Source: Ridgeia piscesae (taxonomy: Eukaryota; Annelida; Polychaeta; Sabellida; Siboglinidae). Taken from it: a DNA stretch of 64,000 bases. The DNA is taken from NCBI GenBank assembly GCA_025642075.2, contig JAODUO010000133.1, forward strand, positions 351,001-415,000, in the 5' to 3' direction. Each line of letters starts with the position of its first letter. Position 1 is the stretch's first letter. Shown piece by piece: positions 37,200-50,775 of the stretch. A program made the position numbers and the translations under genes. Under the pieces are notes generated by a model that was given only the letters and a program-made list of their open reading frames with translations, searched no databases and was not told where the DNA came from.

Positions 37200-39820
37200 C
37201 ATGTATGTTATAAAATTTGAATAATTGTCATAACTAAGAAGGTAATTACTAGTAGTAATAACATTGTTGATAACATGCTGACAACATTTGCAAATAATTT
37301 TTTGTGTGCAAAATTACCCATGGTCAGTGTATCTGTGACACTTGACAGAGCGTGTATATAAATGCATACTGGCATACTGAGTTATTAATTCTAATTTTTC
37401 TACCATTCCAAAATCATATGTAATGACTACCTGCGTTGTAATCACAGATGTGTCGTCAACATTGTGACTCCCTGAGAAACACTGTCTCAAAGGTAGTCAT
37501 TTCCCAAGGACTACCTGGGCAAAGAGCATCATATAAGCAACTCACAACTGAAATATGACATGTCCATGTTGTATTTAGAAATTAAGCCGACTACCCCCTG
37601 GGTAGTAAGGTAGCATTGTAATTGTAAATTTGCCATGTTTTCTTTGTATTGTAATTTTTTTGTAATACACTAAAACTATTCATGAGTCAGTGAGTGATTT
37701 TGATGAGTGTCACGAGAAGCTTGAAACCATAGACAATTTGAGTCACACATCTGTAACAATGCAAGTCTTTCTAAAATAAATCCCTGTGCTTTCAGTATAA
37801 ATATCACTGGCTCTGGACATCTCATTAAGCTTGGAGCTGTTGACATTTTGTTTTGCATGCTCCTGTCAGTTGTGTCCATTTGTAATGCAGCCTAACTGAA
37901 ACTGTTTCTGAGAATGCAGTCGTTTCTGTTAAATTATTCATGAATATCAAAGAGATGCGTGTGAAAATAGTGTTGCTTACATTGACAGAAAGATCAATCT
38001 CTGTTCTTCATATTGATCTGCACCTGTTAATTACCACGGCCTTGACTCAAGTCATTCCCGTTGTCACGTGTCACGTTTAATTAAGGCATATGGACGAAAC
38101 TGCATTTTCCGATTTTAATTTATTTCCACAGAGCCATTTGAGTGGTGAATGCAGATGTACTTCATATTGTATTATTGACTAAAGTCTTATGGTAGATAAG
38201 GTAGACATTTGCAGGGAAGAATATTAATTGTCATCGTGTGACACAACTTAAACCTTGTGGACACTATGATGCAGCTTTGTGGTGGGTAGACTTCAGGACG
38301 TTTAACATAACATTAACAATTTAACAGTTCACGTTGTTGAAGTGGTCAGGGGGTCATAATTATTATTTCTGACTGTAACTTCTGTTAGCCTTGACATTTG
38401 GATCACTGAATTATTATTATGCCTGGAACACCAAGATTAGTTATTGATTAAGTGTCACAATTTCAGCTCAGCTATGTGCTTGACTGATTGATTTTGGACA
38501 CATCTCTCCTTGCATAATGAATATCACACATGTCATTATTATATATATCATGTAAATGTCATGATATTTTCACCTGTGTTCAGTGCAGCAAAAGCAAAGC
38601 TACGTCCATGGTAGCTCTCTATATATCACTATATATATTCAGTCAGGATTGCAACTTCTTGTTGGTTGATTTCAAGGGAACTTCTGCTGGCAAAGAAATC
38701 TGTATGTTCATGTGAACATCAGCATTCTCTTCAGTCTTCAACTTACTCAAGATGAATAAGGTTCGTGGTGCTACGTATTGCCATAATGTGGCTTTCAGGA
38801 TGCATCTGTACACTGCAGCATGTTGATACCTTCAGAACGTGATCTGGTCACTAATCACAGGGCTCCATCATACCTGCAGGTGCCAGGGAATTGTATTACG
38901 CACACCGGTGCATGTCATCACGGGGATAATAAAGTTACTGACAAAGCTTTGTAGCAGCATTACGCCAGAACCAACAGAGATGGCTTCAGGCGACAATTTC
39001 AAGCTCTCTCTGTCTCCCTCTCTCTCTGAAGATGGCTTTTGTTGACCGTATTGTATTGCCTGTCCTGCAGCTATTGCCAATTCATATGAGGACTAAGTAT
39101 CTGGTCAGTGTTAGCCACCCATTGACCACTCTGGTGAAGGGGCCAGACCGCAATTATCTCACCACCAGGCACAATCATCTGGCCATGGCAAAGGTTACAA
39201 GTAAATTATTGTTGAGGTCTTTCCACAGTTATCATCCAGTACTTAGCAAAGATTACAAGTCTCATTTTTGGGAAATGTCTTGTCAGAACTTATTATCAAT
39301 GCAATCTCATGGTCTCATCCCAGAATTTCATTATTTACCGTTAATAAAAAAATTAAGAAGAGGAACATTTTGCAAGTGCAATGTTAAAAATGTTATGCGA
39401 GCAATGTTTCAGACTTTTTAGCTGTGATTTCGTAGTTATGTTAATGTTGGCTAGACACCCTTGAAGACGATTTGAAGATGGTACCTAAGATTGCAGCCAT
39501 TTGTAAATTTTGTTGCGTTTGCTTAAACTTACATTACAATATCTTAACAACCCTTGCATGAAATTATATGAAAATGAATTACTTTTCACATAAAATGAAT
39601 GTATGAATAAAATATGTTACTGAAATTTATGTATTACAATCTAACATTTCACATTGGTCATGAAGCAAATTCAACAGTTGGTATGAAAAACTTACCTGTT
39701 AACTTCATCGTGCAATAAAAAAAATGTAGACATCTTTCAGTCCAACTTTAAGAAAGAAAACTGATTTTCCTCTTTACCATAAGAAATATTCAACAAATTA
39801 TATCTACAGGTGTACAGCTG
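37200..39820. other. Intron-like sequence without a supported gene
   Basis: The 129-codon plus-strand frame at 39032-39421 has no recognisable domain and no exon boundaries that support it. The rest holds only short random frames. Confidence 0.4.
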
Positions 39821-40085
39821 AACCTTACAGTTAAATATACAGTTAAACCTACAGCTAAACCTATAGTTAAACAGTCAGGTGGTAGTTTCACATTTACATG
39901 CTCGTTATGTAGTTAGGAGGTAATTCACCAGTTACGTAGCAGTTAGGTAGTTAAATGGTAATTCTAGTTAGGTCGCAATTATGTTTAATGGTAATTCTAG
40001 TTAGGTGATAATTCCACAGTCAGATGGTAATTCTAGTTCCTCAGTCAGATGGTAATTCTACATTGATGTGGTAATTCACACTACA
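39820..40085. repeat. Degenerate short tandem repeats
   Basis: First a series of ACAGTTAAACCTACAGCTAAAC-like units (39820-39875). Then repeated GGTAATTCTAGTTAGGT and CAGTCAGATGGTAATTCTA blocks (about 39940-40075), spaced irregularly at 20-45 bases. Confidence 0.7.
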
Positions 40086-41884
40086 GTGAGGCTGCACGCA
40101 CTGTCTCCTTCGTGACCACAGCTCATTCAGTTCTCACAATGGGATGATATTATTTTACAGAAGCTAATATTTGAGATGTAAAATCGAGGGTTGAGCATGA
40201 CAGCTGTGATGGGGACAGCTGAGTCACTGGGAATGGTGATATTTGATCTAGAAATGGAAGTTGGAACGATAGATGGGAGCCAGATAACAAGAGATATTTT
40301 ATTCATGGGGCAATTGTATTCGAGGAGAAAGTCTATCTTATTACATGTGAGACAGCGGGTCAGTCTCGCAGATGTCTGGCAAGGCTCTCACATGCTAGCC
40401 GTTCAGCATGGCACATTTTAAGTCGCTTTGATTGACTGTAATTTGGCTGTGGCACAGGACAGGAAATGGACCCAGCCGTGTGCTGAAAGGAGGCTGAGAA
40501 ATTACTGTGAAAGGAGTTTTGCTTGGAAGCAGTGCACTTAGAATCGTTATTGTTCGAGATTCCCTGTAGATGTTTCGTTCCGAAATTTCGACCCCATAGG
40601 TGGTGATCAAGCCGACAGGCCTAGGGTGGTTCTAATATTTACCAACAGGAGACAGGGTGTAGCATCTTTAAGAATTTTTAGAAAGTCTGATTAGACCTAT
40701 AGAATGGTTGACCATTGTGGAGGCTCCATCATTAAATCTCCAACTGTGCCACTTTAAAGATGGCACAAATCTCCAAATGCACGCTTTTCAGTCTCACAGA
40801 AGGCTCACAGCAAAATGGGGTGAGGGGCACATCTGGATCTGCAAAATACCTGCAACTAAATTCTGCCTTGAGATTGAGGCTTGTTGAAACAGTGACAGAA
40901 GAACCTATCAGTACATCCCAGTGATCCCACACACACCCGTGGATCTGTGCCTGAAGAGGTCTGGCATTGACCTGTTTGGATATCGCTGCTTTTCACAACC
41001 TCACATGTGCAAAAATAGGACTGTGCCATCCTTCATGTTGAGGAGGGAATTTTATCCAAAGTGGAAAACGGAAACAAAAGAATGGAAACAATTGTTTGCA
41101 TTGTGACTGGACTTTGATCTTTAAGTACTGTTTTCAGTATTTGTGTATTCACTGGGCTACATCAAACTCACGTTGACTGTCAATGTCGTCATCACAGGTG
41201 TTCTTGTGACTAGTTGTCAAGTTGTGTTTACTTACTTTAGTCAGCCCTTAATCATCTTTAGAAGTTTGGAGATGTGACACCTGTAGTATCCTCAAATGGT
41301 AAACAATGTCACACAGTTTAAAAACATGTTTTATTTGCACTATCTTGTCGGGTCGAGTTAGCTAATGATAACTTTTGATTTTCAAATATCAATACACATT
41401 ACTTAACTTTAAAATCAGCGAACATGATTCATAATATTATGCTAAACAACTGAAGAGGGAGATAAAGATCTGAAGAAATGCAAACTGTAAATGTGTGTAA
41501 GAGAATGCAGTGCCACTTTGCAAGTAAGTGATCGCTGTCAACACGGGTGATTAGGTAGACAGTTACTTGTGCAAGGCCATTGTGTCTCTGATGTGTAAAA
41601 ATAGTATGCTTCACATGAATGGGTAGAAGGGTAGGCCTATGTGTACTTTTCAAACCAGTTGGATAAGTTTGACTGGCTGACAGTGACTGTGGGTCAAGTA
41701 GCCATGGTTGGGTGCGTATGAAATGACACGCGCTCAAATTGGTTATTGTCAAAGAATGTCTGGTATGGGCTTAGAACTGGCATGATTCAGTCGCAAAAAA
41801 TTGCAAAGAAATTCTTTTCACAGGAAACCTCCACGTTTTTGCTATCAGGGTGTCTTGTTTGAAATGATTTAAACGGCGAGAGAA
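40086..41884. other. Intron-like sequence without a supported gene
   Basis: Several 60-110 codon frames on both strands overlap one another and show no family motif. Confidence 0.4.
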
Positions 41885-41904
41885 AAGAAGATGGAAAGAA
41901 ACAG

Positions 41905-42243
41905 TGAGGGGCAGATCAAGTACAAGTTCTTACATAGCGCAGCATTCAGTCACCAGGACTGCTCAAAGTGCTTTACACTTTACTTCCCTGGCAGATCTGT
42001 ACATGAAACACCATCTCAACTTCTCTGGGAAGCATCCAGCCATATGCTACAAAGAATGCGCGAAGGCTCCTCATACACATATCCACCACTGTCTATAGCC
42101 AGATATTCATACATACAGCTGAGTGAACTGGAGCAATATAGAGTGGAAAACACCTGCTCAAGGTTTTAACACCGCAGCACAGGATTAGAACATGGGTTCT
42201 CTTAGTCAAGAACCTGAAGCTCTACCCCTGAGCCACTGCACTC
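41905..42243 (-). mobile_element. tRNA-derived SINE (head abuts the purine-rich minisatellite)
   Basis: On the minus strand the head reads GTGCAGTGGCTCAGGGGTAG, with A-box-like TGGCTCAGGGG and a B-box-like GTTCTAATCC about 40 bases later. It continues CTGTGCTGCGGTGTTAAAAC, then a body, and a tail containing GTAAAGCACTTTGAGCAG and GCTGCGCTATGTAAGAAC, typical of a SINE 3' region. The head shares about 110 bases with 56831-56955. The open frame on the plus strand here is fortuitous. Confidence 0.8.
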
Positions 42244-45108
42244 TACACTGAGAGGGAGAGGGGCAGTGAGAGGGAGAGGGGCAGTGAGAGTGAGAGGGGC
42301 AGTGAGAGGGAGAGGGAGAGGGACAATGAGAGGGAGAGGGGCAGTGAGAGGGAGAGGGGCAGTGAGAGGGAGAGGCATGAGAGGAGGGCATGAGAGGGGG
42401 GAGAGGAGAGGGGGGACAGTGAGAGGGAGAGGGGCATGAGAGGGAGAGTAGGAGAGGAGAGGAGGGGCAGTGAGAGGGAGAGGGGCAGTGAGAGGGAGAG
42501 GGGCAGTGAGAGGGAGAGGGGCAGTGAGAGGGAGAGGGCAGTGAGAGGGAGAGGCAGTGAGAGGGAGAGGGGCAGTGAGAGGGAGAGGGGCAGTGAGAGG
42601 AGAGGGGCAGGAGAGGGAGAGGGGCAGTGAGAGGGAGAGGGCAGTGAGGAGGGAGAGGCAGTGAGAGGGAGAGGGCAGTGAGAGGGAGAGGGGCAGTGAG
42701 AGGGAGAGGGGCAGTGAGAGGGAGAGGGGCAGTGAGAGGGAGAGGGCAGTGAGAGGGAGAGGGGCAGTGAGAGGGAGAGGGACAGTGAGAGGGAGAGGGG
42801 CAGTGAGAGGGAGAGGGGCAGTGAGAGGGAGAGGGACAGTGAGAGGGAGAGGGAGAGGGACAGTGAGAGGGAGAGGGGCAGTGAGAGGGAGAGGGGCAGT
42901 GAGAGGGAGAGGGGCAGGAGAGAGGAGAGGGAGGGGCAGTGAGAGGGAGAGGGGCAGTGAGAGGGAGAGGGGCAGTGAGAGGGAGAGGGACAGTGAGAGG
43001 GAGAGGGGCAGTGAGAGGGAGAGGGGCAGTGAGAGGGAGAGGGGCAGTGAGAGGGAGAGGGACAGTGAGAGGGAGAGGGAGAGGGGCAGTGAGAGGGAGA
43101 GGGCAGTGAGAGGGAGAGGGACAGTGAGAGGAGAGGGAGCAGGGAGAGGGAGAGGGAGAGGGCAGTGAGAGGGAGAGGGACAGTGAGAGGGAGAGGGGCA
43201 GTGAGAGGGAGAGGGACAGTGAGAGGGAGAGGGACAGTGAGAGGGAGAGGGACAGTAGAGAGGGAGAGGGCAGTGAGAGGGAGAGGGCAGTGAGAGGGGG
43301 GAGAAAGGGCAGTGAGAGGGAGAGGGGCAGTGAGAGGGAGAGGGACAGTGAGAGGGAGAGGGAGAGGGAGAGGGACAGTGAGAGGGAGAGGGGCAGTGAG
43401 AGGGAGAGGGGACAGTGAGAGGGAGAGGGACAGTGAGAGGGAGAGGGAGAGGGAGAGGGACAGGGAGAGAGAGGAGAGGGAGAGGAGAGAGGAGAGGGCA
43501 GTGAGAGGGAGAGGGAGGACAGTGAGAGGGAGAGGGGCAGTGAGAGGGAGAGGGGCAGTGAGAGGGAGAGGGACAGTGAGAGGGAGAGGGGCAGTGAGAG
43601 GGAGAGGGGCAGTGAGAGGGAGAGGGACAGTGAGAGGGAGAGGGGCAGTGAGAGGGAGAGGGACAGTGAGAGGGAGAGGGACAGTGAGAGGGAGAGGGGC
43701 AGTGAGAGGGAGAGGGACAGTGAGAGGGAGAGAGGGACAGGGAGAGGGAGAGGGACAGTAGAGGGAGAGTAGAGAGGGACAGTTAGAGGGAGAGGGCAGT
43801 TGAGGGAGAGTGAGAGGGACAGTTAGAGGGAGAGGGGCAGTTAGAGGGAGAGGGGCAGTTAGAGGGAGAGGGACAGTGAGAGGGAGAGGGACAGTTAGAG
43901 GGAGAGGGACAGTTAGAGGGAGAGGGGCAGTTAGAGGGAGAGGGACAGTGAGAGGGAGAGGGACAGTTAGAGGGAGAGGGACAGTGAGAGGGAGAGGGGC
44001 AGTTAGAGGGAGAGGGACAGTTAGAGGGAGAGGGACAGTTAGAGGGAGAGGGGCAGTGAGAGGGAGAGGGACAGTTAGAGGGAGAGGGGCAGTGAGAGGG
44101 AGATGGACAGTGAGAGGGAGAGGGACAGTGAGAGGGAGAGGGACAGTTAGAGGGAGAGGGACAGTGAGAGGGAGAGGGGCAGTGAGAGGGAGAGGGGCAG
44201 TGAGAGGGAGAGGGACAGTGAGAGGGAGAGGGACAGTTAGAGGGAGAGGGGCAGTGAGAGGGAGATGGACAGTGAGAGGGAGAGGGACAGTGAGAGGGAG
44301 AGGGACAGTTAGAGGGAGAGGGGCAGTGAGAGGGAGAGGGGCAGTTAGAGGGAGAGGGACAGTGAGAGGGAGAGGGACAGTGAGAGGGAGATGGACAGTG
44401 AGAGGGAGAGGGACAGTTAGAGGGAGAGGGACAGTGAGAGGGAGAGGGGCAGTTAGAGGGAGAGGGGCAGTGAGAGGGAGAGGGGCAGTGAGAGGGAGAG
44501 GGGCAGTGAGAGGGAGAGGGGCAGTGAGAGGGAGAGCGGCAGTGAGAGGGAGAGGGGCAGTGAGAGGGAGAGGGGCAGTGAGAGGGAGAGGGACAGTGAG
44601 AGGGAGAGGGGCAGTGAGAGGGAGAGGGACAGTGTGAGGGAGAGGGACAGTGAGAGGGAGAGGGGCAGTGAGAGGGAGAGGGCAGTGAGAGGGAGAGGGG
44701 CAGTGAGAGGGAGAGGGGCAGTGAGAGGGAGAGGGCAGTGAGAGGGAGAGGGGCAGTGAGAGGGAGAGGGGAGAGGGGCAGTGAGAGGGAGAGGGGCAGT
44801 GAGAGGGAGAGGGGCAGTGAGAGGGAGAGGGGCAGTGAGAGGGAGAGGGGCAGTGAGAGGGAGAGGGGCAGTGAGAGGGAGAGGGGCAGTGAGAGGGAGA
44901 GGGGCAGTGAGAGGGAGAGGGGCAGTGAGAGGGAGAGGGACAGTGAGAGGGAGAGGGGCAGTGAGAGGGGCAGTGAGAGGGGCAGGGAGAGGGAGAGGGA
45001 GAGGGAGAGGGAGAGGGAGAGGGAGAGGGGCAGTGAGAGGGAGAGGGGCAGTGAGAGGGAGAGGGGCAGTGAGAGGGACAGCAGGGAGAAAGACAGGGAG
45101 AGAAAACT
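42244..45108. repeat. 2.9-kb purine-rich minisatellite, 18-bp unit
   Basis: About 155 units of GGCAGTGAGAGGGAGAGG or its GGACAG variant on the plus strand, nearly all purine. A block at about 43780-44465 carries a TTAGAGGG variant, and local GAGAGGGAGAGG expansions and truncated units are frequent at 42360-43800. Unit length is divisible by three and free of stops. This creates Arg-Gly-rich plus frames (RGRGAVRGRG) and a 966-codon Pro-Leu-Ser-rich minus frame. These are considered repeat shadows. Confidence 0.97.
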
Positions 45109-45114
45109 GAACTA

Positions 45115-48100
45115 GATTGTAGATATGTATTTAATTCAAACATGACATTAATTTTTAAATATTCAAATTAGTTGGGCCATCCTACGAGATACACCCAATA
45201 AAATACCATCTGTAATCATCAGTATATAAAGTAATTACAAAATTAGTTCTGAGTTAACAATTTAAATTTGGAACTGTGGCCACAGTTTGACTTAATATTG
45301 ATAATTGCTTTCCTGTTATTAATATTTATAGCCAGTTGTCAACTCCATTGCCTGGTATCACCCTTTCGTGCAAGGGGTGATGATTATTAATAGGAAGTTC
45401 ACAGAACCCTGATTGCATCAAAAGACAGTCTCTATTATCTCTCTGCTTTAATATCTCTGCCAGTACAGGTGTTTACAAAATGTTTTCCCCCCCATGTGTT
45501 TTGAACTGGTTATAATTAGTTTAGTGCTATTTTTGGGCAGTGTGCTGTTAAGATATTTTCTAGAAAATTATTTTAAAATATAGAATAGACCGCCTTGGTC
45601 TAATGTGTCTTATATGTACGGAGAAAACACCACCTGGTCAAGCCTTTAAGTGACACCAACTTAACCTTTGAATACTTGATGACAGCCAATTTTGTGTGGT
45701 TAGAATTGTCTATGGAAATGTCACAGACACGTGACAAAGTCAGCCAGGAAGTGTCAACTCTCAGACTCCTGATAAACAAGCTTTGCCATAATGCATAGAT
45801 CCTGACATTTCAAATGGTTTTAAACACGGATCTTTCATTTGATGGCCTTGACCGTGATCTTAAAAATGGAAATTATTGTACGACTTAAATTGAATTTGAT
45901 CAGTAGATTGGAGTTGTAAATATGTGTATAGCATTAACATGCATATTGATATTCGGAATTTCTACAGAAACATTCTATAATTTAATTGATAATTTCACAA
46001 TTGTATATATGTAACAATAGTCAATAATATACACAAGTCAAACACATATTTTGTAGTCTTTACAGTCAAACTTTATAAATTAACTGAAGTTGTTTTTGTA
46101 GATGAATTGAAAGGGATTCTTTCAGGTCCCAATTTATAATGAAAAGAAATTCTTTTAAAATATGAAACTGTTTGTAATGTATAAAATTGTTAATTAATAT
46201 AATTATTTCATTTAAGTCTATCCCTTCATTTGATTAGAATTATGTTTTGTTAATCATTATTCACTAATAACTTTGATAAAATAATTTTTCAGTTTGTGCT
46301 CGACCTATTTGTGTTTCACATATAACGCATGGTTAGTAGTGATTAACAAAAACATAATTCTAATGAAATAAAGGCCTAGAATTATGTGAAATAACTATAT
46401 TAATTACCAGGATTGTGTGCATTACAAAATGTCCCTTTTCATTATAATTTGAGACACAAAAGAATCCCTTTTACGTCTCAAAGAATCCCTTTAAATGTAA
46501 TATATTAACCTGTTGGATAACTTGCAAATTATCTCATAATTTTATCGTTGCCGTGTACTAGAGAGAGGGAAGGAAGCTATTCTGTCATTTCTAGCATAGA
46601 ATGGTTCCCAGGAAGCTGTCTCCTAGCAGTAGCAGGCTTTGGTAATCAGCTGTTCTGAGTTGGACAGTGGACACACACACACAGTGTCACACACACAGTT
46701 GCTGGCTGGTGACAGTTCCACAGGGCAGCTGCAGTGCCTGGGTGATTGCATGGCACAGCAGATTAGGTGGGACAAATTACTCTCACAGACTTGATGAAAG
46801 ATGGACAGATCTACCCTAAGTGGTTGTCAGGGCAGCCAGTGTGTTGATCTGCCCCAGTAGACAGGCTGGTGTCCTGGTCGGATCTGTCTGGACAAATGTG
46901 GGATCACACTGCAGCATTAGACGGATTTCCTGTATAGAATTGTGGGTATTAGGGTGATTATGGCAGGATTTAATGCAGACCCTTCAAATGGAGAAATTAT
47001 TGAAAATTGAAAAAATGTGATGTCATGACAGTTGAAAGGAGGATATTGTTAAGCCTATGGAATTCCCGAAACAATTTCGTGGATTTGGTTTCACGTAGGA
47101 ATGTTTTGAGGTCGTGACCTTGATCGCAGTGGGTCCTGTTAACCAATGCAAAATGTTTTGCAGAATTTTGCAAGTGTATGCAGGTTTATACAGAATTTTA
47201 AATAAAAGATGTGGATTTAAAACCCAAAAGTGTGCCAGACCCAGTCGCACTATCTAGAATATTGTGGCAGTGGACATGTTGACCAAATGAAGAAACTTGG
47301 AAATGAAGGTCATTGGGGCATATTGAAATGGTCTGAAGACCTACCCCGGTCAAAACATCTACCTTGACCATTTATGGTGGCCAAAACATCTGCAATGGTG
47401 TCGTCCAGGTCAAAACATCCATGGTCATTACTGTCATATGTCACAAGGACTGGACATATATGGACCAGAGATGAATAAGATAATTTGTTTGATGCTGGAC
47501 ATCATTAGCTAGGGATTAATAGCTCTTGATTGATTGTGAAGTAGGGCAGTAGTAGCCAGTGCTGATCAATAGTAGGTGTTGATGGGAAATAAAGGTGATC
47601 CAAAATGAATAGGGTCAGATAATCCAGTGAAATCTAACAAGATTAAAGGTCAGCTTATAATTGGCATGGTCACATGATTTCTTAGTAACAGTATTTTATG
47701 TTTTAGGATTATTGATTTTTAGTGTTTTAATTTATTTCAAATTTTTACCAGATTAATCATCAGCACATAATTATTTCAACTTGATTATTCTGAACATATC
47801 TTATAGGATGTAAACAAATATGTTTTACTAACATTCTTTATGTGGTTGTAATATCGGGTATCATATTTAATAATATTATTATCATACCATCTAAAACATT
47901 AACATACGAACAAAAGATAAATAAGAAGTCCATTGGTGTATCGAGGATATGAGTTCTGGTGAGATGTTTCCATGTCTGTACACAGTACTGTAAGCTGCAT
48001 CTACTGTGACGTACATTTATAACAGAATTGTTTGAAGTCTCAAAGGATATCACGCTAAGGTTAAGAAACAACTGTCTCGTGGCACAGTTGTCACAACGTG

Positions 48101-48684
48101 GGAAATTACTGGGAATGCGTCTTCATTTTTATCTGATGGCCCAAGACATCCTTCACTTAGGTAAGGAGATGTTGTCGCTGGTCAATTTACAAAACATCCC
48201 TCTATGTGAAAAATGTCGATACTAATACGAACTGTTGGCTCACAAGACAACTGCACTGACTACAAGAGATTAGTGCAGCGATTATCTCCTCCCAAAGACG
48301 TCTGTTTTGGAAATGTAATCTGAACTGGGCATTGTCCCAGAGCGCTGAGATTGCACCATTAGCATGATTGGAATGTAGCGAAGATTGATTTGATTCGTAA
48401 ACTGGACCGAATGAGATTACATTCAGTGGACATGCGGTGTTGTTGTGCCGCTTGTCAACTGAATACAATGTCGCTGACCCGAAAGACATCATTTTGTGGT
48501 CGTATCTGAATTAGTGATCTACTTATCGGGACTTAATCTGTGTAACTGGTCATTTCGTGTAATGATATGTCACCTGCGTTGAGGATCTTTACATTGTTGG
48601 TTGTGACTTAGTTTTGACTTTGTGGTGGTTGTGGTTTAGTGTACGCTTGGCTCATGAATATTCATGAACCGTGTTCTTGTTATA
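45115..48684. other. AT-rich sequence without a supported gene
   Basis: Short CA runs near 46670. No splice-bounded coding exon, RNA gene or repeat partner was identified. Confidence 0.4.
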
Positions 48685-49355
48685 GAAAACGAGGCTGGGG
48701 CAGTTGGGGGCAGGAGGTCCATATTCTCCATGTTAACATATAGGACTTTGTTTTTGGTTGTAATAATCGAACTGTTCCCAAATAGCGTATTTCAGTTATA
48801 TTGTCCAAAGGATTATTACAAGCAGAAGCAATGGAACACTTTGATGGTGACAATGATCACGGAAAACATGAATTTTAATCGATTATTATGGTGGTTGCCA
48901 TGACATTAGCGGCAAGTACTTGTGTTTGGCGATCTTTACTAATAATGAAGAGTGCCATTTTTCGCGCAGTACAACCTGTTTGGGGCAAACGTATACATAT
49001 GTTATGATTATGTGCCTTTAGACAACTTGTCAGATATAAGTGCTTACCGAAACCACAACGTACAGCAATGTAAAATGCAAATTCCGTAAAAGACACATAC
49101 GGCCTAAAATCGTGTCTATTATCTGCACTATGTAAATCGCTATATGTCTATGATAGTGTGGTAAATACTCAATTTTAAATCGGACATTTAAGATAAGACA
49201 GGTATAACACAAGATATTATGACCTGATTTTTCTAGTATTCATCAGTCGGAAGCTACAACTGTCATCCATCGTTAGAATAGTATTCTTGTGTCCAGTCCC
49301 CAATCAGCTCAAGTCGCGTGGAGTATCGCCATGTATCGTGACCCACTTACAGGCC
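48685..49355 (-). mobile_element. About 670-bp interspersed element, copy 2
   Basis: Inverted copy of 10868-11541. The order of landmarks is reversed, from GAGGCTGGGGCAGTTGGGGG at the left to TCGTGACCCACTTACAGGCC at the right. Frames of about 60-80 codons in both copies do not stay aligned. Confidence 0.75.
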
Positions 49356-49682
49356 TAGCCCTATTAGATCCAAGAAGGAAAGTACTAAGTTGTAAATTAT
49401 TAAATGGTGTGTAGCATTATGGTTGTAGATATTGACCATAAATATGACAGGAGTAACTACATTATGGGCCAACAAAGACACATTAGATGCTCAAGTGGAA
49501 CTGGCAAGTTATATAATGTTTAGTCATTTAGACTTAATTAATAATACGACAAGGAGGTCTGCTGGGGGTATTTTATATTTTAAAAAATTGGAAAATATAT
49601 CATATTATGGATGGTTTTGAAAGAAGGAAAGAAGATGAAACATTGGTTGTTTATTGGCTGCTTGGCTCTGCACAGAAAGGTA
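49356..49682. other. Unassigned sequence
   Basis: AT-rich, with no recognised feature between the 670-bp element and the TA microsatellite. Confidence 0.4.
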
Positions 49683-49710
49683 ATATATATATATATATAT
49701 TTTATATATT

Positions 49711-49761
<51 letters not shown>

Positions 49762-49770
49762 TCTTACTGT

Positions 49771-49806
<36 letters not shown>
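49683..49806. repeat. (TA)n microsatellite, interrupted
   Basis: Three TA runs separated by TTTATATATTTATATA and by a 21-base ACCTCTTACTG-containing spacer. Confidence 0.95.
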
Positions 49807-49812
<6 letters not shown>

Positions 49813-50084
49813 TAGAAATTAATATAATCTGTTATGGGTGGCTATGAAAGTAGATAAAACGTTGTTTAGTAGTTTATTACTATCAACTTCCAGACACAGT
49901 GATGATATTCTTGTCTGATGCTTGTTGATGTGCAATCTGTTTTTTTAGTTTTGATACAATCTCATTAAGTCTGCTTAAATCTTGTTATTTTGCCTCAGTG
50001 ACACACAAACATCTTATAAACAGTTACAGTTCATGGGGGCTTACAGTTCTAGAAATAAACCTTTAGATGCATCTTGGAGCACTG

Positions 50085-50355
50085 GGGGACTGTTTCACTG
50101 AGATAAGGAGCTCTTAAGGAAAATTCATAATTAATCAAAATTCAGTGTTAAATTAAATTATTATTTTTCCAAAACGCAAATATCTACTGCCATATTACTG
50201 AGGACACTATTTCCATGACACACCAGTGACAATGTCCCGCTGACACTTCGTGGTGTTAACAGTTTTCTGGTATTCGAGATCACTGCTAAGGATCAGAATT
50301 TATCTTAAAGTGTTTGTGTTTCAGAGTTTGGTAACAATGTTAGTGAAATGGTCCC
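50085..50355. mobile_element. MITE with GGGAC..TTTCACT terminal inverted repeats
   Basis: The left end GGGACTGTTTCACTGAG faces the right end TTAGTGAAATGGTCCC, giving an imperfect inverted repeat of about 16 bases around a 271-bp non-coding body. CTCTTAAG and CTTAAAG occur just inside each end. A related right end (CTTAAGAG...CAGTGAAATGGTCCC) occurs at about 58865-58900. Confidence 0.6.
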
Positions 50356-50775
50356 TTGTCTGGTTTTAATATATTTCCATCTTCATTTAGTGTTAAAATT
50401 GTGAAATGTTTGATTGTTTTTTAATTCTGGAGCTATACTTTAATTGCGTTCGGCTGTGGGTTGAATTTGATGTGCCTTTAAATCTTTAATTTTGTTAAAG
50501 GGTCACATACTTGGTACCCCTGTGCTTGGGGCATGTACAAGGCCCCACCAGGTGAAGGAGCAAAGTCCTTGGGGCTGAAGTGGATCTGTAACTTTGTTCC
50601 CAGGAGGTCCATCTGACACATTAACACATCAATGAATAGTTTTTCTTTCAACTCAGTACACTGTACACAGCTGTAGTTTGTGGACCAAGTCTTGTTACAT
50701 AAGGGACTGGAGCCTCACATTGACCCAATCATTTACTGCAGTCCAACAAAAGTCAGTCCTTTTTACTCCATCACA

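Noticed and set aside
39032..39421. 129-codon plus-strand frame as a gene
   Set aside because: No conserved motif, no supporting splice structure, and composition like the surrounding intron-like sequence.
41891..42169. 92-codon plus-strand frame
   Set aside because: It is antisense to the tRNA-derived SINE and is not a recognisable protein.
42243..45143. 966-codon minus-strand open frame rich in Pro, Leu, Ser, Thr and His
   Set aside because: It lies wholly within the 18-bp minisatellite; a stop-free unit of length divisible by three yields such frames automatically, and no splice or promoter context supports it.
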